Shown piece after piece: positions 18,729-26,968 of a stretch of DNA of 64,000 bases; the first letter of the stretch is position 1; every line of letters begins with the position of its first letter. Origin of the DNA: Halobacteriovoraceae bacterium (GTDB lineage: Bacteria; Bdellovibrionota; Bacteriovoracia; Bacteriovoracales; Bacteriovoracaceae). A model generated the notes under the pieces. The model was not told the DNA's origin. It saw nothing but the letters and a program-made list of their open reading frames with translations, and searched no databases. The translations under genes and the position numbers were made by a program. The stretch lies in assembly GCA_020635135.1 (NCBI GenBank), contig JACKAJ010000016.1:62001-126000 (forward strand). The letters are read 5' to 3'.

Positions 18729-18835
18729 GGCCTTCTCTTTTTACCACACTGCCATAAATCTTCAAGTTTGATAGTACAAACTTTTGTTCGACACCACAAA
18801 TACCTGATTTTATTCAAGTTTTATCTAAATTTTCT

Positions 18836-18845
18836 ACAGTACTGT
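18836..18845 (+). promoter_or_regulatory. ACAGTACTGT palindrome upstream of the haem operon
   Basis: A perfect 10-bp palindrome 40 bases before hemA, in the spacer shared with the divergent small gene. It may be an operator, perhaps for the response regulator encoded in the operon, but a 10-bp palindrome alone is weak evidence. Confidence 0.25.
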
Positions 18846-18860
18846 GACAAAAATCAAGTG

Positions 18861-18885
18861 AAAGGTCTTTAAAATGGTTAAATAG
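18861..18885 (+). promoter_or_regulatory. Ribosome site and three-codon mini-ORF abutting hemA
   Basis: AAAGG (18861-18865) is well spaced from ATG GTT AAA TAG (18874-18885). The stop ends directly at the hemA ATG (18886). hemA itself has no ribosome site, so ribosomes may reach it by termination and restart, or the mini-ORF is a regulatory leader. Confidence 0.45.
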
Positions 18886-19881
18886 ATGATGGATTCACTA
18901 CACTTATACAATTTTGATCACAATGCTGCTGATGAGAAAGAGCTTGGGCTTCAAACCGGAGTTATTTCTGGGAGACTACCCTTTATCCTGGAAACCTGCC
19001 AGCGGAAACTTATTGTATCATCATACCCTCTCGATTGCTTAGAAGGTGATGCCACTATTTCATTAAAAAAAGACTTGGCCTATGTCTATTTATTAGAAAT
19101 GCTTTGTGGACTTAAAAGTCGGCTAGTAGCTGAAAACGAAATCGTGAATCAGTTCAAACAATGTTTTAACGATTATCTTTCACAAGTGGACAAAGACAAG
19201 GCCGTGGCGAAAGTCCTTCAAAAACTTCTCCAAGACAATAAAAATATCCGCAACCAGTATTTGCGAGGAATTAGCCAAAAAACCTATGCGGCCTTGACAA
19301 GAAAGATTCTCAAACCCCACCTCAATTCAGAATCGACAATCCTCATCTTTGGAACGGGGAATCTGGCAGAAGATCTTATCAACCAGTTTAAAAAATACTG
19401 CCGAGTTATTTTAACGGGTAGAAATGCTGAAAAAACCAAAAAGCTGGCAGCCAAGCATGGTATTGAAACTCACCCGTGGCGTGATTTTGCTGGCTATCAA
19501 AAGTACTCTTTTAAAATTAATAGCATTGGGACGGATGAGATCTTATTCAATAAATCATATTTAACACAGTGGCGAAATAAGCATGAATCTCGCGTTTTTA
19601 TTGATCTTTCCCACCCTAGTCCAGTGGAGAAGATCGATTTCGAACACGGCGAGTACCACGATCTCATCGACATCTACAAATCTGGTGCAATTGAGGATAA
19701 GATCAAGTGGCAAAAAATTAACCAAGCTAAAGAAGCGATTGTTGAGCTCTCTCAAAAACGCCACCAATGGTTTCAAGAAAAAAGAAAAAGCGAGAAAAAG
19801 CACATAAAAGGACGAGATGAAAACCTTCACGATAGCGACCAGAGGAAGTTTACTCGCAAGAGCGCAAGCTACGCATGTTAG
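18886..19881 (+). CDS. hemA: Glutamyl-tRNA reductase, short divergent form
   Basis: 331 residues against ~420 in the family. It reduces Glu-tRNA to glutamate-1-semialdehyde, the first committed step of C5 haem synthesis. The catalytic cysteine lies in FILETCQRKL (usual STCNRTE). The GENEIVNQ-like substrate segment appears as LVAENEIVNQFK, followed by an NADPH domain with ILIFGTGNLAEDLINQF and TGRNAEKTKKLA. The C-terminal dimerisation domain is mostly missing, leaving only a charged helix. It overlaps hemC by 65 bp. Translation probably depends on the mini-ORF just upstream. Function is supported by the operon: hemC, hemL and hemE follow. Confidence 0.83.
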   Translation: MMDSLHLYNFDHNAADEKELGLQTGVISGRLPFILETCQRKLIVSSYPLDCLEGDATISLKKDLAYVYLLEMLCGLKSRLVAENEIVNQFKQCFNDYLSQVDKDKAVAKVLQKLLQDNKNIRNQYLRGISQKTYAALTRKILKPHLNSESTILIFGTGNLAEDLINQFKKYCRVILTGRNAEKTKKLAAKHGIETHPWRDFAGYQKYSFKINSIGTDEILFNKSYLTQWRNKHESRVFIDLSHPSPVEKIDFEHGEYHDLIDIYKSGAIEDKIKWQKINQAKEAIVELSQKRHQWFQEKRKSEKKHIKGRDENLHDSDQRKFTRKSASYAC

Positions 19882-21415
19882 AGATCAATTAGAAAATTTA
19901 AGTTTTCAAAAATTCCAATTAAAAATAATCAAAACTCAGGGTGATCTCATAACAGACAAGCCACTTTGGCAACTTGAGGGAAAAGACTTTTTTACCAAAG
20001 AACTCGATCACGCCCTTCTCAGTAAAGAAGTCGATCTGGTCATTCACTCCTATAAAGACCTCGGCTCCGAAAGACCTCAAGGCCTTAAACTTTCGGCCAT
20101 CGCTCCACGGGCTAAGGCCAATGATGTGCTACTCGTTTCAAAAGAGACTGCAAAAAAGCTTTGCCTTAAGAGTTTCAAAGAATCGAATTTTATCTTAGGC
20201 ACCAGTTCCCCACGGCGCATGGCCAATGCCAATGAATTGATCAATTTCCTTCCCGATGGAAACAAAAATAATTTCAAAATTGTTTGTGAAAGTTTGAGAG
20301 GTAATATCGATACTCGCATGAATAAACTTTTGCAAGGCCAGTACCATGGAATTCTTCTCGCCTACGCAGGACTCGAACGCGTAAGCTATCTGGAAGAAGG
20401 TCTTGAGGCCATGAAAAAATATGCCAATGAGCTTACCTACATGATTCTGCCATGCTCTCACTTTCCTCCTGCTGCCGCTCAAGGAGCTTTGGCCATAGAC
20501 ACTCACCAAGACAATCTAGAGGTTCAAAAAATTTTAGAGAAAATTCACTGTCCGAAAACTGCTCAAGAAACCCAATATGAAAAAGAACTCTTTCAAGCTT
20601 ACGGAGGAGGTTGTCACCTCGCCGTCGGGATCAACTCTCAGATAGAAGATGAACATGCTATCATTTATCAAAAAGGTGAAGTGGATGGAGTTGTCATTGA
20701 TAAGGTTTCAGATCCCCATAATGAACTTGACTGTCTTATTGAAAAATTAAAACTCTCAAAATCAACTATTTTCACAGGCATGCCTAAAAAGAGTGCGTCC
20801 AATACTGTTCACGATCTATACCTAGAAAAGACTTCGCTACATAAACAGACTCATTACAATAAAAATGCTCCATTTTTTATGGCCACCAAATATTGTTTTT
20901 CAAATCTTGAAAAACTTGCTGCTGAAGCTTCTCAACTTCCTGCTCTATTTTGTTCAGGCGTTCGCTCCATGATGTATTTGGCAGAAAAAGGCTATTGGGT
21001 AAATGGAGCTTGTGAATCTGTTGGTGAGACTTCGCTTCTTTCTCATAAAAATTCACGATCCTATAATCTCTTTCATCAATTGGATTGTGATTGGAATGTC
21101 CTAAGCCATGCTGAAGCCAACTCTGAGCTAGGAGAAATTATTCCTTCTTATCAAAGAAAATTTAAAGAATGCAATATTTCATGGGAGAAAGAACTTCAGG
21201 AATGCCGCATTTTTTATTGGGCAAGTTTCTATCAATATCAAATGTATCATGAGAAATTTTCATTTCTTCAAAAATGCCAACATGGAAAAAATGCTATCCA
21301 TACCGTTGGACCAGGAAAAACATATCGCCAATTTAAAGATCACAATATTGACTGCCTTCCCCTACTCAGTTTTAAATTACTAGCAAAATATTTTAAAGGT
21401 GAATCCCATGAATAA
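19817..21415 (+). CDS. hemC: Hydroxymethylbilane synthase fused to a probable uroporphyrinogen-III synthase domain
   Basis: 532 residues. The first ~310 are hydroxymethylbilane synthase: RGSLLARAQA, the catalytic Asp in VIHSYKDLG, SSPRR and the dipyrromethane-attachment cysteine in GGGCHLAVG near residue 266. It joins four porphobilinogens. The remaining ~210 residues are not part of that enzyme; segments such as PALFCSGVRSMMYLAEKG and AIHTVGPGKTYRQFKDHNI resemble the alternating halves of HemD, which closes and inverts ring D. A HemC-HemD fusion would complete the route to uroporphyrinogen III, since no separate hemD is in the operon. AAGGA lies just before the ATG. Confidence 0.88.
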   Translation: MKTFTIATRGSLLARAQATHVRDQLENLSFQKFQLKIIKTQGDLITDKPLWQLEGKDFFTKELDHALLSKEVDLVIHSYKDLGSERPQGLKLSAIAPRAKANDVLLVSKETAKKLCLKSFKESNFILGTSSPRRMANANELINFLPDGNKNNFKIVCESLRGNIDTRMNKLLQGQYHGILLAYAGLERVSYLEEGLEAMKKYANELTYMILPCSHFPPAAAQGALAIDTHQDNLEVQKILEKIHCPKTAQETQYEKELFQAYGGGCHLAVGINSQIEDEHAIIYQKGEVDGVVIDKVSDPHNELDCLIEKLKLSKSTIFTGMPKKSASNTVHDLYLEKTSLHKQTHYNKNAPFFMATKYCFSNLEKLAAEASQLPALFCSGVRSMMYLAEKGYWVNGACESVGETSLLSHKNSRSYNLFHQLDCDWNVLSHAEANSELGEIIPSYQRKFKECNISWEKELQECRIFYWASFYQYQMYHEKFSFLQKCQHGKNAIHTVGPGKTYRQFKDHNIDCLPLLSFKLLAKYFKGESHE

Positions 21416-22676
21416 TACAGAACTCTTTAATCGATCTCTCAAAGTCGTTCCTGGAGGAGTCCACTCTCCCGTGAGAAGTTTTAAAGGACTCGACTACACT
21501 CCACGCTTTATAAAAAAAGGGGATGGGGCTTATATTTGGGATGAAGAAGATAAAAGGTATATTGATTTTTGTATGAGCTTTGGGCCCTTGATTCTAGGTC
21601 ACAATAACCCTCAAGTGAAAGAAGCGATCATCCAAGCTGTTTATAATGGCTGGAGTTATGGGGCTTGTGAACGATACTCCCTAGAACTCGCTGAATTTAT
21701 GATCAATCACATTTCTTTCATCGAACAAGTTCGCTTTGTTAATTCGGGAACTGAGGCCGTAATGACAGCACTGCGACTGGCCCGAGGCTATACTGGAAAA
21801 TCAAAAATTATAAAATTCAATGGCTGTTACCACGGCCACGTAGATTCCATGCTTATCAAAGCGGGATCTGGATTGGCCGGGACCGCTGAAGCCAGCAGCT
21901 TAGGAATTCCTGCCAGCTATGCTGAAGAAACACTGATCGTTGAACTCAATGATCTTGAAAATTTAAAACAATGCTTTGAAGATCATAAAAATCAAATCGC
22001 AGCAGTTATTATAGAACCTTTACCGGCCAATAATGGACTTCTCACTCAAAGTGATGAATTTCTTAAAGGAGTCCAAAAACTCTGCAAAGAAAACTATTCC
22101 CTACTTATTTTTGATGAAGTCATTTCTGGTTTTCGAGTTGCCTTCGGTGGCATGGCCGAAGAAACGGGGATTATTCCCGATATCGTAACCTATGGAAAAA
22201 TTATTGGAGGGGGAATGCCCGTCGGGGCCATCGCTGGCTCAGCTGAAATCATGAAAACTCTTGCCCCGTTGGGAGGTGTTTATCAAGCTGGAACCCTCAG
22301 TGCTAATCCCGTGGCCATGCAGGCTGGGCTTGCTTGCTTAAAAGTTTTGAGTGACCAGCAATTTTATCCCAATCTCGAGAAAATCACGGCCCAAGTTTGC
22401 GATCTCTTTTTCCAATGGTTTAGTGGATACAAAGAGGGGGAATTTTCTGATTACGCCATTCACTCAAAAAGTTCTTTATTTTGGATTGTTCCTTCCAAAG
22501 AACCATTAAAATCGATCAATGAAATCCCTGCCGATATCATGACTCCTTTTAATAAACTCGAAAACACCTTGCTGCCAAAGGGCATTTACCTTTCCCCTAA
22601 TCCTTATGAAGTTGGCTTTGCCAGTAGTGCTCACGAGAATGTTCTTGATCATCTCAAAGAGAGTCTATGGAGTTAA
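21408..22676 (+). CDS. hemL: Glutamate-1-semialdehyde 2,1-aminomutase
   Basis: 422 residues from ATG 21408 (AAAGG eight bases upstream); GTG 21399 is an alternative. PLP enzyme making 5-aminolevulinate from glutamate-1-semialdehyde. Diagnostic stretches: VPGGVHSPVRSF, the glycine-rich RFVNSGTEAVMTALRLAR, CYHGHVDSML, FDEVISGFR and the PLP lysine in TYGKIIGGGMPVGA. It overlaps the hemC end by eight bases. Full family length, no defects seen. Confidence 0.96.
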   Translation: MNNTELFNRSLKVVPGGVHSPVRSFKGLDYTPRFIKKGDGAYIWDEEDKRYIDFCMSFGPLILGHNNPQVKEAIIQAVYNGWSYGACERYSLELAEFMINHISFIEQVRFVNSGTEAVMTALRLARGYTGKSKIIKFNGCYHGHVDSMLIKAGSGLAGTAEASSLGIPASYAEETLIVELNDLENLKQCFEDHKNQIAAVIIEPLPANNGLLTQSDEFLKGVQKLCKENYSLLIFDEVISGFRVAFGGMAEETGIIPDIVTYGKIIGGGMPVGAIAGSAEIMKTLAPLGGVYQAGTLSANPVAMQAGLACLKVLSDQQFYPNLEKITAQVCDLFFQWFSGYKEGEFSDYAIHSKSSLFWIVPSKEPLKSINEIPADIMTPFNKLENTLLPKGIYLSPNPYEVGFASSAHENVLDHLKESLWS

Positions 22677-22680
22677 AACG

Positions 22681-23589
22681 TTGGAATTAAGAAAAATTCG
22701 AAAATGGCTCTATGCCACCACCATTGTTTGGATTGTCGTCATGCTCTCTCTGGGAATCTGGTGGACTTATCTTCTCACCACGATGGCGGAGATTTTAGAA
22801 GAAAATCAAATCGCGCTTTCCTTTAGCGCCAACCTCTATCAAATGTTCAAGTGGGAAGGAATCTTTTTTATCATTCTTTTGGTGGCCATCTCCATGATGG
22901 TTTTTTATTTGCTTCATCAAGACGTTAAAAAGTCCAACGCTCTCCAAGCTTTTTTTGCTTCTCTTACCCATGAGTTAAAAACTCCTCTTGCTAATATTCG
23001 CTTGCAATCAGAAATTCTTGGTGATCAATTCAAAGATGACCCCGAAGAAAATATCAAAAAAACTATTCATCGGCTTACAACCGGGAGTTATGAACTCGAA
23101 GATCAATTTGATAATATGCTCCAACTTTCGCGGCTTGAAAACTCAGGGACACTAAATCTGGAGAGTTTTAATTTTAATCGTTTTTTAAAGAATATCATCA
23201 ACTCACTTCCCTACTCACAAATGAGCGTCGATTATAAATCGGCACCAGATAATCTCGATATTCTCGCCGACGAGTTTGCCCTTAAAGTTATTTTTAGGAA
23301 TCTCTTTCAAAACACCATTCGCCACAATAAAAGTGATGAATATAAAGTGGAAATTCAAGCTCAAAAACATGGCGATACCCTGCAGGTCAATTACTATGAT
23401 CACGGGCGCGATTTCACCGGTGATCCTAAGAAGCTTGGCAATTTGTTTTATAAACACAAATCCTCCCAGGGCTCTGGGATTGGACTTTATATCGTCAACA
23501 AGCTTATTTCTCAGATGGGTGGGCGCCTAGAAATTCAACTTATTAATAAGAAGCTTCATTTCAAACTTTTTTTTAGGATTGCAGAATAA
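22681..23589 (+). CDS. Membrane histidine kinase inside the haem operon
   Basis: About 302 residues from TTG 22681 (GGAG eight bases upstream); the open frame extends back into hemL but without a ribosome site. Two membrane helices (about 11-30 and 60-78) flank a ~28-residue outside loop, too short for a usual sensor domain, so it may sense within the membrane or through a partner. H box FFASLTHELKTPLANIRLQSE with phospho-His near residue 97; N box FRNLFQNTIRHNKSDE; G1 box DHGRDFTG; G2 SSQGSGIGLYIVNKL. The stop overlaps the regulator ATG by one base, marking them as a pair. Confidence 0.92.
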   Translation: MELRKIRKWLYATTIVWIVVMLSLGIWWTYLLTTMAEILEENQIALSFSANLYQMFKWEGIFFIILLVAISMMVFYLLHQDVKKSNALQAFFASLTHELKTPLANIRLQSEILGDQFKDDPEENIKKTIHRLTTGSYELEDQFDNMLQLSRLENSGTLNLESFNFNRFLKNIINSLPYSQMSVDYKSAPDNLDILADEFALKVIFRNLFQNTIRHNKSDEYKVEIQAQKHGDTLQVNYYDHGRDFTGDPKKLGNLFYKHKSSQGSGIGLYIVNKLISQMGGRLEIQLINKKLHFKLFFRIAE

Positions 23590-24293
23590 TGGCCTATAAA
23601 CACTCTATCCTCATTGTGGAAGACGACAAAACCCTTGGGGAATCATTGGCAGAATATTTAAAATCAAAAAGTTATGATTGTCTTCTTACCAGTACATTTC
23701 AACAAGCCATTGAAACGTTTGAAGATAGAATTGATGATATTTCAATTATACTCATGGACATTAATCTTCCAGACGGCAATGGAATCGATCTCGCTAAAAA
23801 AATGCGCAATCGAAATCCCAGTTGCGTGCTCTTTTTTCTCTCGGCCCTCAATGATCCCAATACTCGTTTACAAGGACTAGAAATTGGGGCCCACGACTAT
23901 ATAACAAAGCCATTTGAGCTCAAAGAACTGACTCTAAGACTCGATCGCATTTTAAAAGCACAATCAGAAATCACTCAACTTCCGAAAGTCATCGCCCATG
24001 GTCCTTTGAAAATTTACTTTTCTCAATTCCAAGTAATCGATGCTGATGGAAATGAACTTACACTTTCCCAGAAAGAATGCGCGATTCTTAAACTTCTCTA
24101 TGAAAAAAAGACTGAAGTGGTGAGTCGCGATCAAATTATTGATGACATCTGGGGTGTCGATAGCTTCCCCTCCAGTCGAACAGTGGATAACTACATCGTT
24201 AAACTTAGAAAATGGTGTGAAACCGATCCTGCCCAACATATATCTATTCAAACAATCAGAGGAATCGGCTATAAATTAGAAACAAAGGAATAA
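23589..24293 (+). CDS. OmpR-family response regulator inside the haem operon
   Basis: 234 residues. Receiver domain with acidic pocket VEDDK, phospho-acceptor Asp57 in ILMDINLPDGNG, and the lysine in YITKPFELKEL. The C-terminal winged helix has LTLSQKECAILKLL and SSRTVDNYIVKLRKW with IRGIGYKLE, so it binds DNA. It is co-translated with the kinase and followed two bases later by hemE. Its target is unknown; self-control of the haem operon is an inference from location. Confidence 0.93.
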   Translation: MAYKHSILIVEDDKTLGESLAEYLKSKSYDCLLTSTFQQAIETFEDRIDDISIILMDINLPDGNGIDLAKKMRNRNPSCVLFFLSALNDPNTRLQGLEIGAHDYITKPFELKELTLRLDRILKAQSEITQLPKVIAHGPLKIYFSQFQVIDADGNELTLSQKECAILKLLYEKKTEVVSRDQIIDDIWGVDSFPSSRTVDNYIVKLRKWCETDPAQHISIQTIRGIGYKLETKE

Positions 24294-24295
24294 CT

Positions 24296-25321
24296 ATGAG
24301 TATTGATATTTTTGAAAATAGAAAGACAGTCCCTACTTGGTTTATGCGCCAAGCAGGTCGCTATCATCAACACTACCAAGAGCTCAAAAAGAAACACGAC
24401 TTTATGACTCTTTGTAAAAATCCTGAACTTGCCTGTGAAGTCACTCTGGGTCCCATTCAAGATTTTAAATTTAATGCTGCCATTCTTTTTTCTGATCTCT
24501 TATTCCCACTCGAGCAAATGGGTTTGGGCCTAAGTTATAAATCGGGTCCTCCAACTCTAGAAGTCAGACTCGATTCCAAAGAGCACTATAAAAAAATAAA
24601 GCTCGTCGAGCCTTCAAAGAGTTTTTATCAATTTCAAGCGAAAGCATTAACACTCTTAAAAGAAAAGCTCCCAAGCGATGTCACTCTTCTGGGATTTGTC
24701 GGTGCTCCTTTCACTCTTTATACTTACGCTACTGAAGGGGCCCATAAAGGAAATCTCATCTCTTCTAAGCAAGGACTCTACGATGGGCGCTTTGAGATGT
24801 TTCTCGATCACCTCATCCCAGAGCTCATTGAAAATATGAGTGTTCAAGCCGAAGGTGGAGCCGATGCTCTTTGCTTATTTGATACGGCCGCTGGAGAGCT
24901 CTGCTTTTCTGACTACGATCGCTTTCTTATCCCGGCCATTCAAACAGTGGCCAAAGAATTTAAAAAACGCCACCCCAATAAAAAACTCGTCTACTATTCT
25001 AAGATGACTCATATTCCTTATTTGGAAGCTCTTTATTGTGATGAAATTGATGTGATCGGTGTGGATTGGCGCGTGGATATTGTCGAAGCAGCTCGCAAAC
25101 TTCCTAAAGCTTATATTCAAGGAAATATTGATCCCACTTGGCTTCATCTTCCTTGGAAGGATTTAGAGGACAATCTCAAGCGCTATCGCGACCACCTGGA
25201 AAAAAATAATTTTCCTTTTGAGCGTTGGATTGCAGGACTTGGCCACGGGGTTATCATCCAGACACCAGAAGAAAATGTGAGAAAAACTGTTCAGTTTTTT
25301 CAAAGCATTAAGAACTTTTAA
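24296..25321 (+). CDS. hemE: Uroporphyrinogen decarboxylase
   Basis: 341 residues, normal length. It converts uroporphyrinogen III to coproporphyrinogen III in the cytosol. The family signature PTWFMRQAGRYHQHYQ lies near the start (catalytic Arg and substrate loop), with AAILFSDLLFPLEQMG carrying the conserved Asp, GFVGAPFTLYTY, DWRVD and LGHGVIIQTPEENV. Last gene of the haem operon; it converges with the next gene with a four-base overlap. Confidence 0.96.
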   Translation: MSIDIFENRKTVPTWFMRQAGRYHQHYQELKKKHDFMTLCKNPELACEVTLGPIQDFKFNAAILFSDLLFPLEQMGLGLSYKSGPPTLEVRLDSKEHYKKIKLVEPSKSFYQFQAKALTLLKEKLPSDVTLLGFVGAPFTLYTYATEGAHKGNLISSKQGLYDGRFEMFLDHLIPELIENMSVQAEGGADALCLFDTAAGELCFSDYDRFLIPAIQTVAKEFKKRHPNKKLVYYSKMTHIPYLEALYCDEIDVIGVDWRVDIVEAARKLPKAYIQGNIDPTWLHLPWKDLEDNLKRYRDHLEKNNFPFERWIAGLGHGVIIQTPEENVRKTVQFFQSIKNF

Positions 25322-26034
25322 TTTAAGATAAACCCGTTAAGAAGTGTGTAATGATCTTTAATCGATGCCCCATAAGATATGAGGTTTCCGATCATGGTCT
25401 CTTTTTGGTCTTCATCCAGTTCATTGTAGAGAACTCTGTATTCATTATGGCATTTTGAAAGCACCTCTTCGAAGTTTTCTTCTCCAAAAAATTGCACAAA
25501 ATGCCAAACCGTTAGGATTAGCCAATCGGTTCGAAGACTTTTTACCGAGCGAAGCTTAATAAAGCGGCTAATATTTTTAACAGATTCTAAAAGATTCGCA
25601 TTTTGTAGAGTTCCTTCATCCATCAAGCGCGATTCACTAAGCTTGAGATAAAAGCCCAAGAGAAAAGTTCTCGAAATTCCTTTCGTTGAAAAATCAAAAA
25701 ACTTATCTTCAAATTCCACTAAATCTTGCAGAGAAAAATTAGGGTTATTCGTCATATAGCGATGAGTGAGTGTGCGATTGAGGTAGAGCTCTGCCAGTTT
25801 GTCTCTGATGTACTCCCAGCCATAGGCCCGCACCGCCTTGCTCATGTTCATTTCTTTTTTCATCTCGCGAATACTTTTTTCCAGAACCACCACTATGGCA
25901 GGATTTTCGGCCAGTTTCTTAATAACAAACTCTTCTTGTTCTTTCTTTGTTTGAAAATTTCTTTTCAACAAAGAGGTAAATTCACCTGGAAGCTTAATAA
26001 AAGGAAGATTTTCAATCATATTATTGCTGCTCAT
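25318..26034 (-). CDS. Cytosolic protein of unknown function
   Basis: 238 residues, helical and charged, no signal peptide or membrane helix. Stretches such as ENPAIVVVLEKSIREMKKEM and SLRTDWLILTVWHFVQFFGEENF suggest an all-helical fold, but no family is recognised. It overlaps hemE tail to tail by four bases, so the two transcripts would be antisense to each other at their ends. Confidence 0.7.
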   Translation of the reverse strand: MSSNNMIENLPFIKLPGEFTSLLKRNFQTKKEQEEFVIKKLAENPAIVVVLEKSIREMKKEMNMSKAVRAYGWEYIRDKLAELYLNRTLTHRYMTNNPNFSLQDLVEFEDKFFDFSTKGISRTFLLGFYLKLSESRLMDEGTLQNANLLESVKNISRFIKLRSVKSLRTDWLILTVWHFVQFFGEENFEEVLSKCHNEYRVLYNELDEDQKETMIGNLISYGASIKDHYTLLNGFILN

Positions 26035-26115
26035 CTTGTACAGTAACTAGGAATAATATTAACATAAAGTAAGAGGAAATTATAAGCACAGAGTACTTGA
26101 GCTTAAAAGTTTACT

Positions 26116-26610
26116 ATGAGAAATATCCCTCGCTATATTGAAATTCTGATTCTGGAAGATAATAAGAATCACATCAAATCTCTTCTAAAAGAAGTCGATA
26201 ATAAAATTAATCCCTATATCATCAACCTCATGGAAGTTAACGACGTCGATTCCAATTATCTAAGAGAAATTGAAAGATTTTTGGGAATGAAAATTTCTGA
26301 TTTTCGCTTCCCCTATCCTATCTATGTTCTCTCTAAATTGAATCTTTACGATGGAAAAATCACCAATTTCAACGATCGTGATGATATTCCTCAATTTTAT
26401 TTTGCACGAGAAATGCGCCCAACCCGTATTCACGCCAACATATCGCGACTCAACATTGCAGCTGAAAAAGCATTCGACTACGATAATCGCGATGAGACGA
26501 ATGAAAAGATTAAGCAATATGCAGAAATGAATAAAAAAATTCACTTGGCTGAAATCGAAAAGCAAGCCTATGCTGAACTTTTAAAACAAATGAAAGAAGA
26601 ATATGAGTAA
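26116..26610 (+). CDS. Protein of unknown function with C-terminal coiled coil
   Basis: 164 residues. A compact N-terminal part (RYIEILILEDNKNHIKSLLKE) is followed by a predicted coiled coil over the last ~55 residues (charged, alanine/lysine-rich). No family recognised. It overlaps the next gene by eight bases, so the two probably act together. No signal peptide is visible. Confidence 0.65.
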   Translation: MRNIPRYIEILILEDNKNHIKSLLKEVDNKINPYIINLMEVNDVDSNYLREIERFLGMKISDFRFPYPIYVLSKLNLYDGKITNFNDRDDIPQFYFAREMRPTRIHANISRLNIAAEKAFDYDNRDETNEKIKQYAEMNKKIHLAEIEKQAYAELLKQMKEEYE

Positions 26611-26968
26611 AAAAAAGAAAGACCCTAAAGGCCCTCAAGAAATAAATCCTTTGCTTGGCTTTGAGGAGTTTATCCAAACCCACAACATCCATATTCATCA
26701 AAAAGTAAATCCTGATAAGAGTGACGAAGGAAAAATCCAGTCTTTTCTTGAAAATAACTACAAGAGATTATCAAAAACCACACATCTTTTTCAAAACCAA
26801 CTCTCGATGGTGGATAAGTACGATCAAAGTTTTCGAATTTTTAAAGAAATTTCAAAGGAAGTCGCTGAAGACAAAAAAGAGCTTATCGAAGTTCTCAAGC
26901 AAAGTGACTCACTTCTCAATAGGTCACTCCAAGCAATTTTTAACTCTCACTTTTCTGATTTAGAATAA
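26603..26968 (+). CDS. Small charged helical protein of unknown function
   Basis: 121 residues, lysine-rich start (SKKKKDPKGPQ), otherwise helical. It overlaps the upstream gene by eight bases and the converging gene by 29 bases at the 3' end. No family recognised; likely partner of the coiled-coil protein before it. Confidence 0.65.
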   Translation: MSKKKKDPKGPQEINPLLGFEEFIQTHNIHIHQKVNPDKSDEGKIQSFLENNYKRLSKTTHLFQNQLSMVDKYDQSFRIFKEISKEVAEDKKELIEVLKQSDSLLNRSLQAIFNSHFSDLE

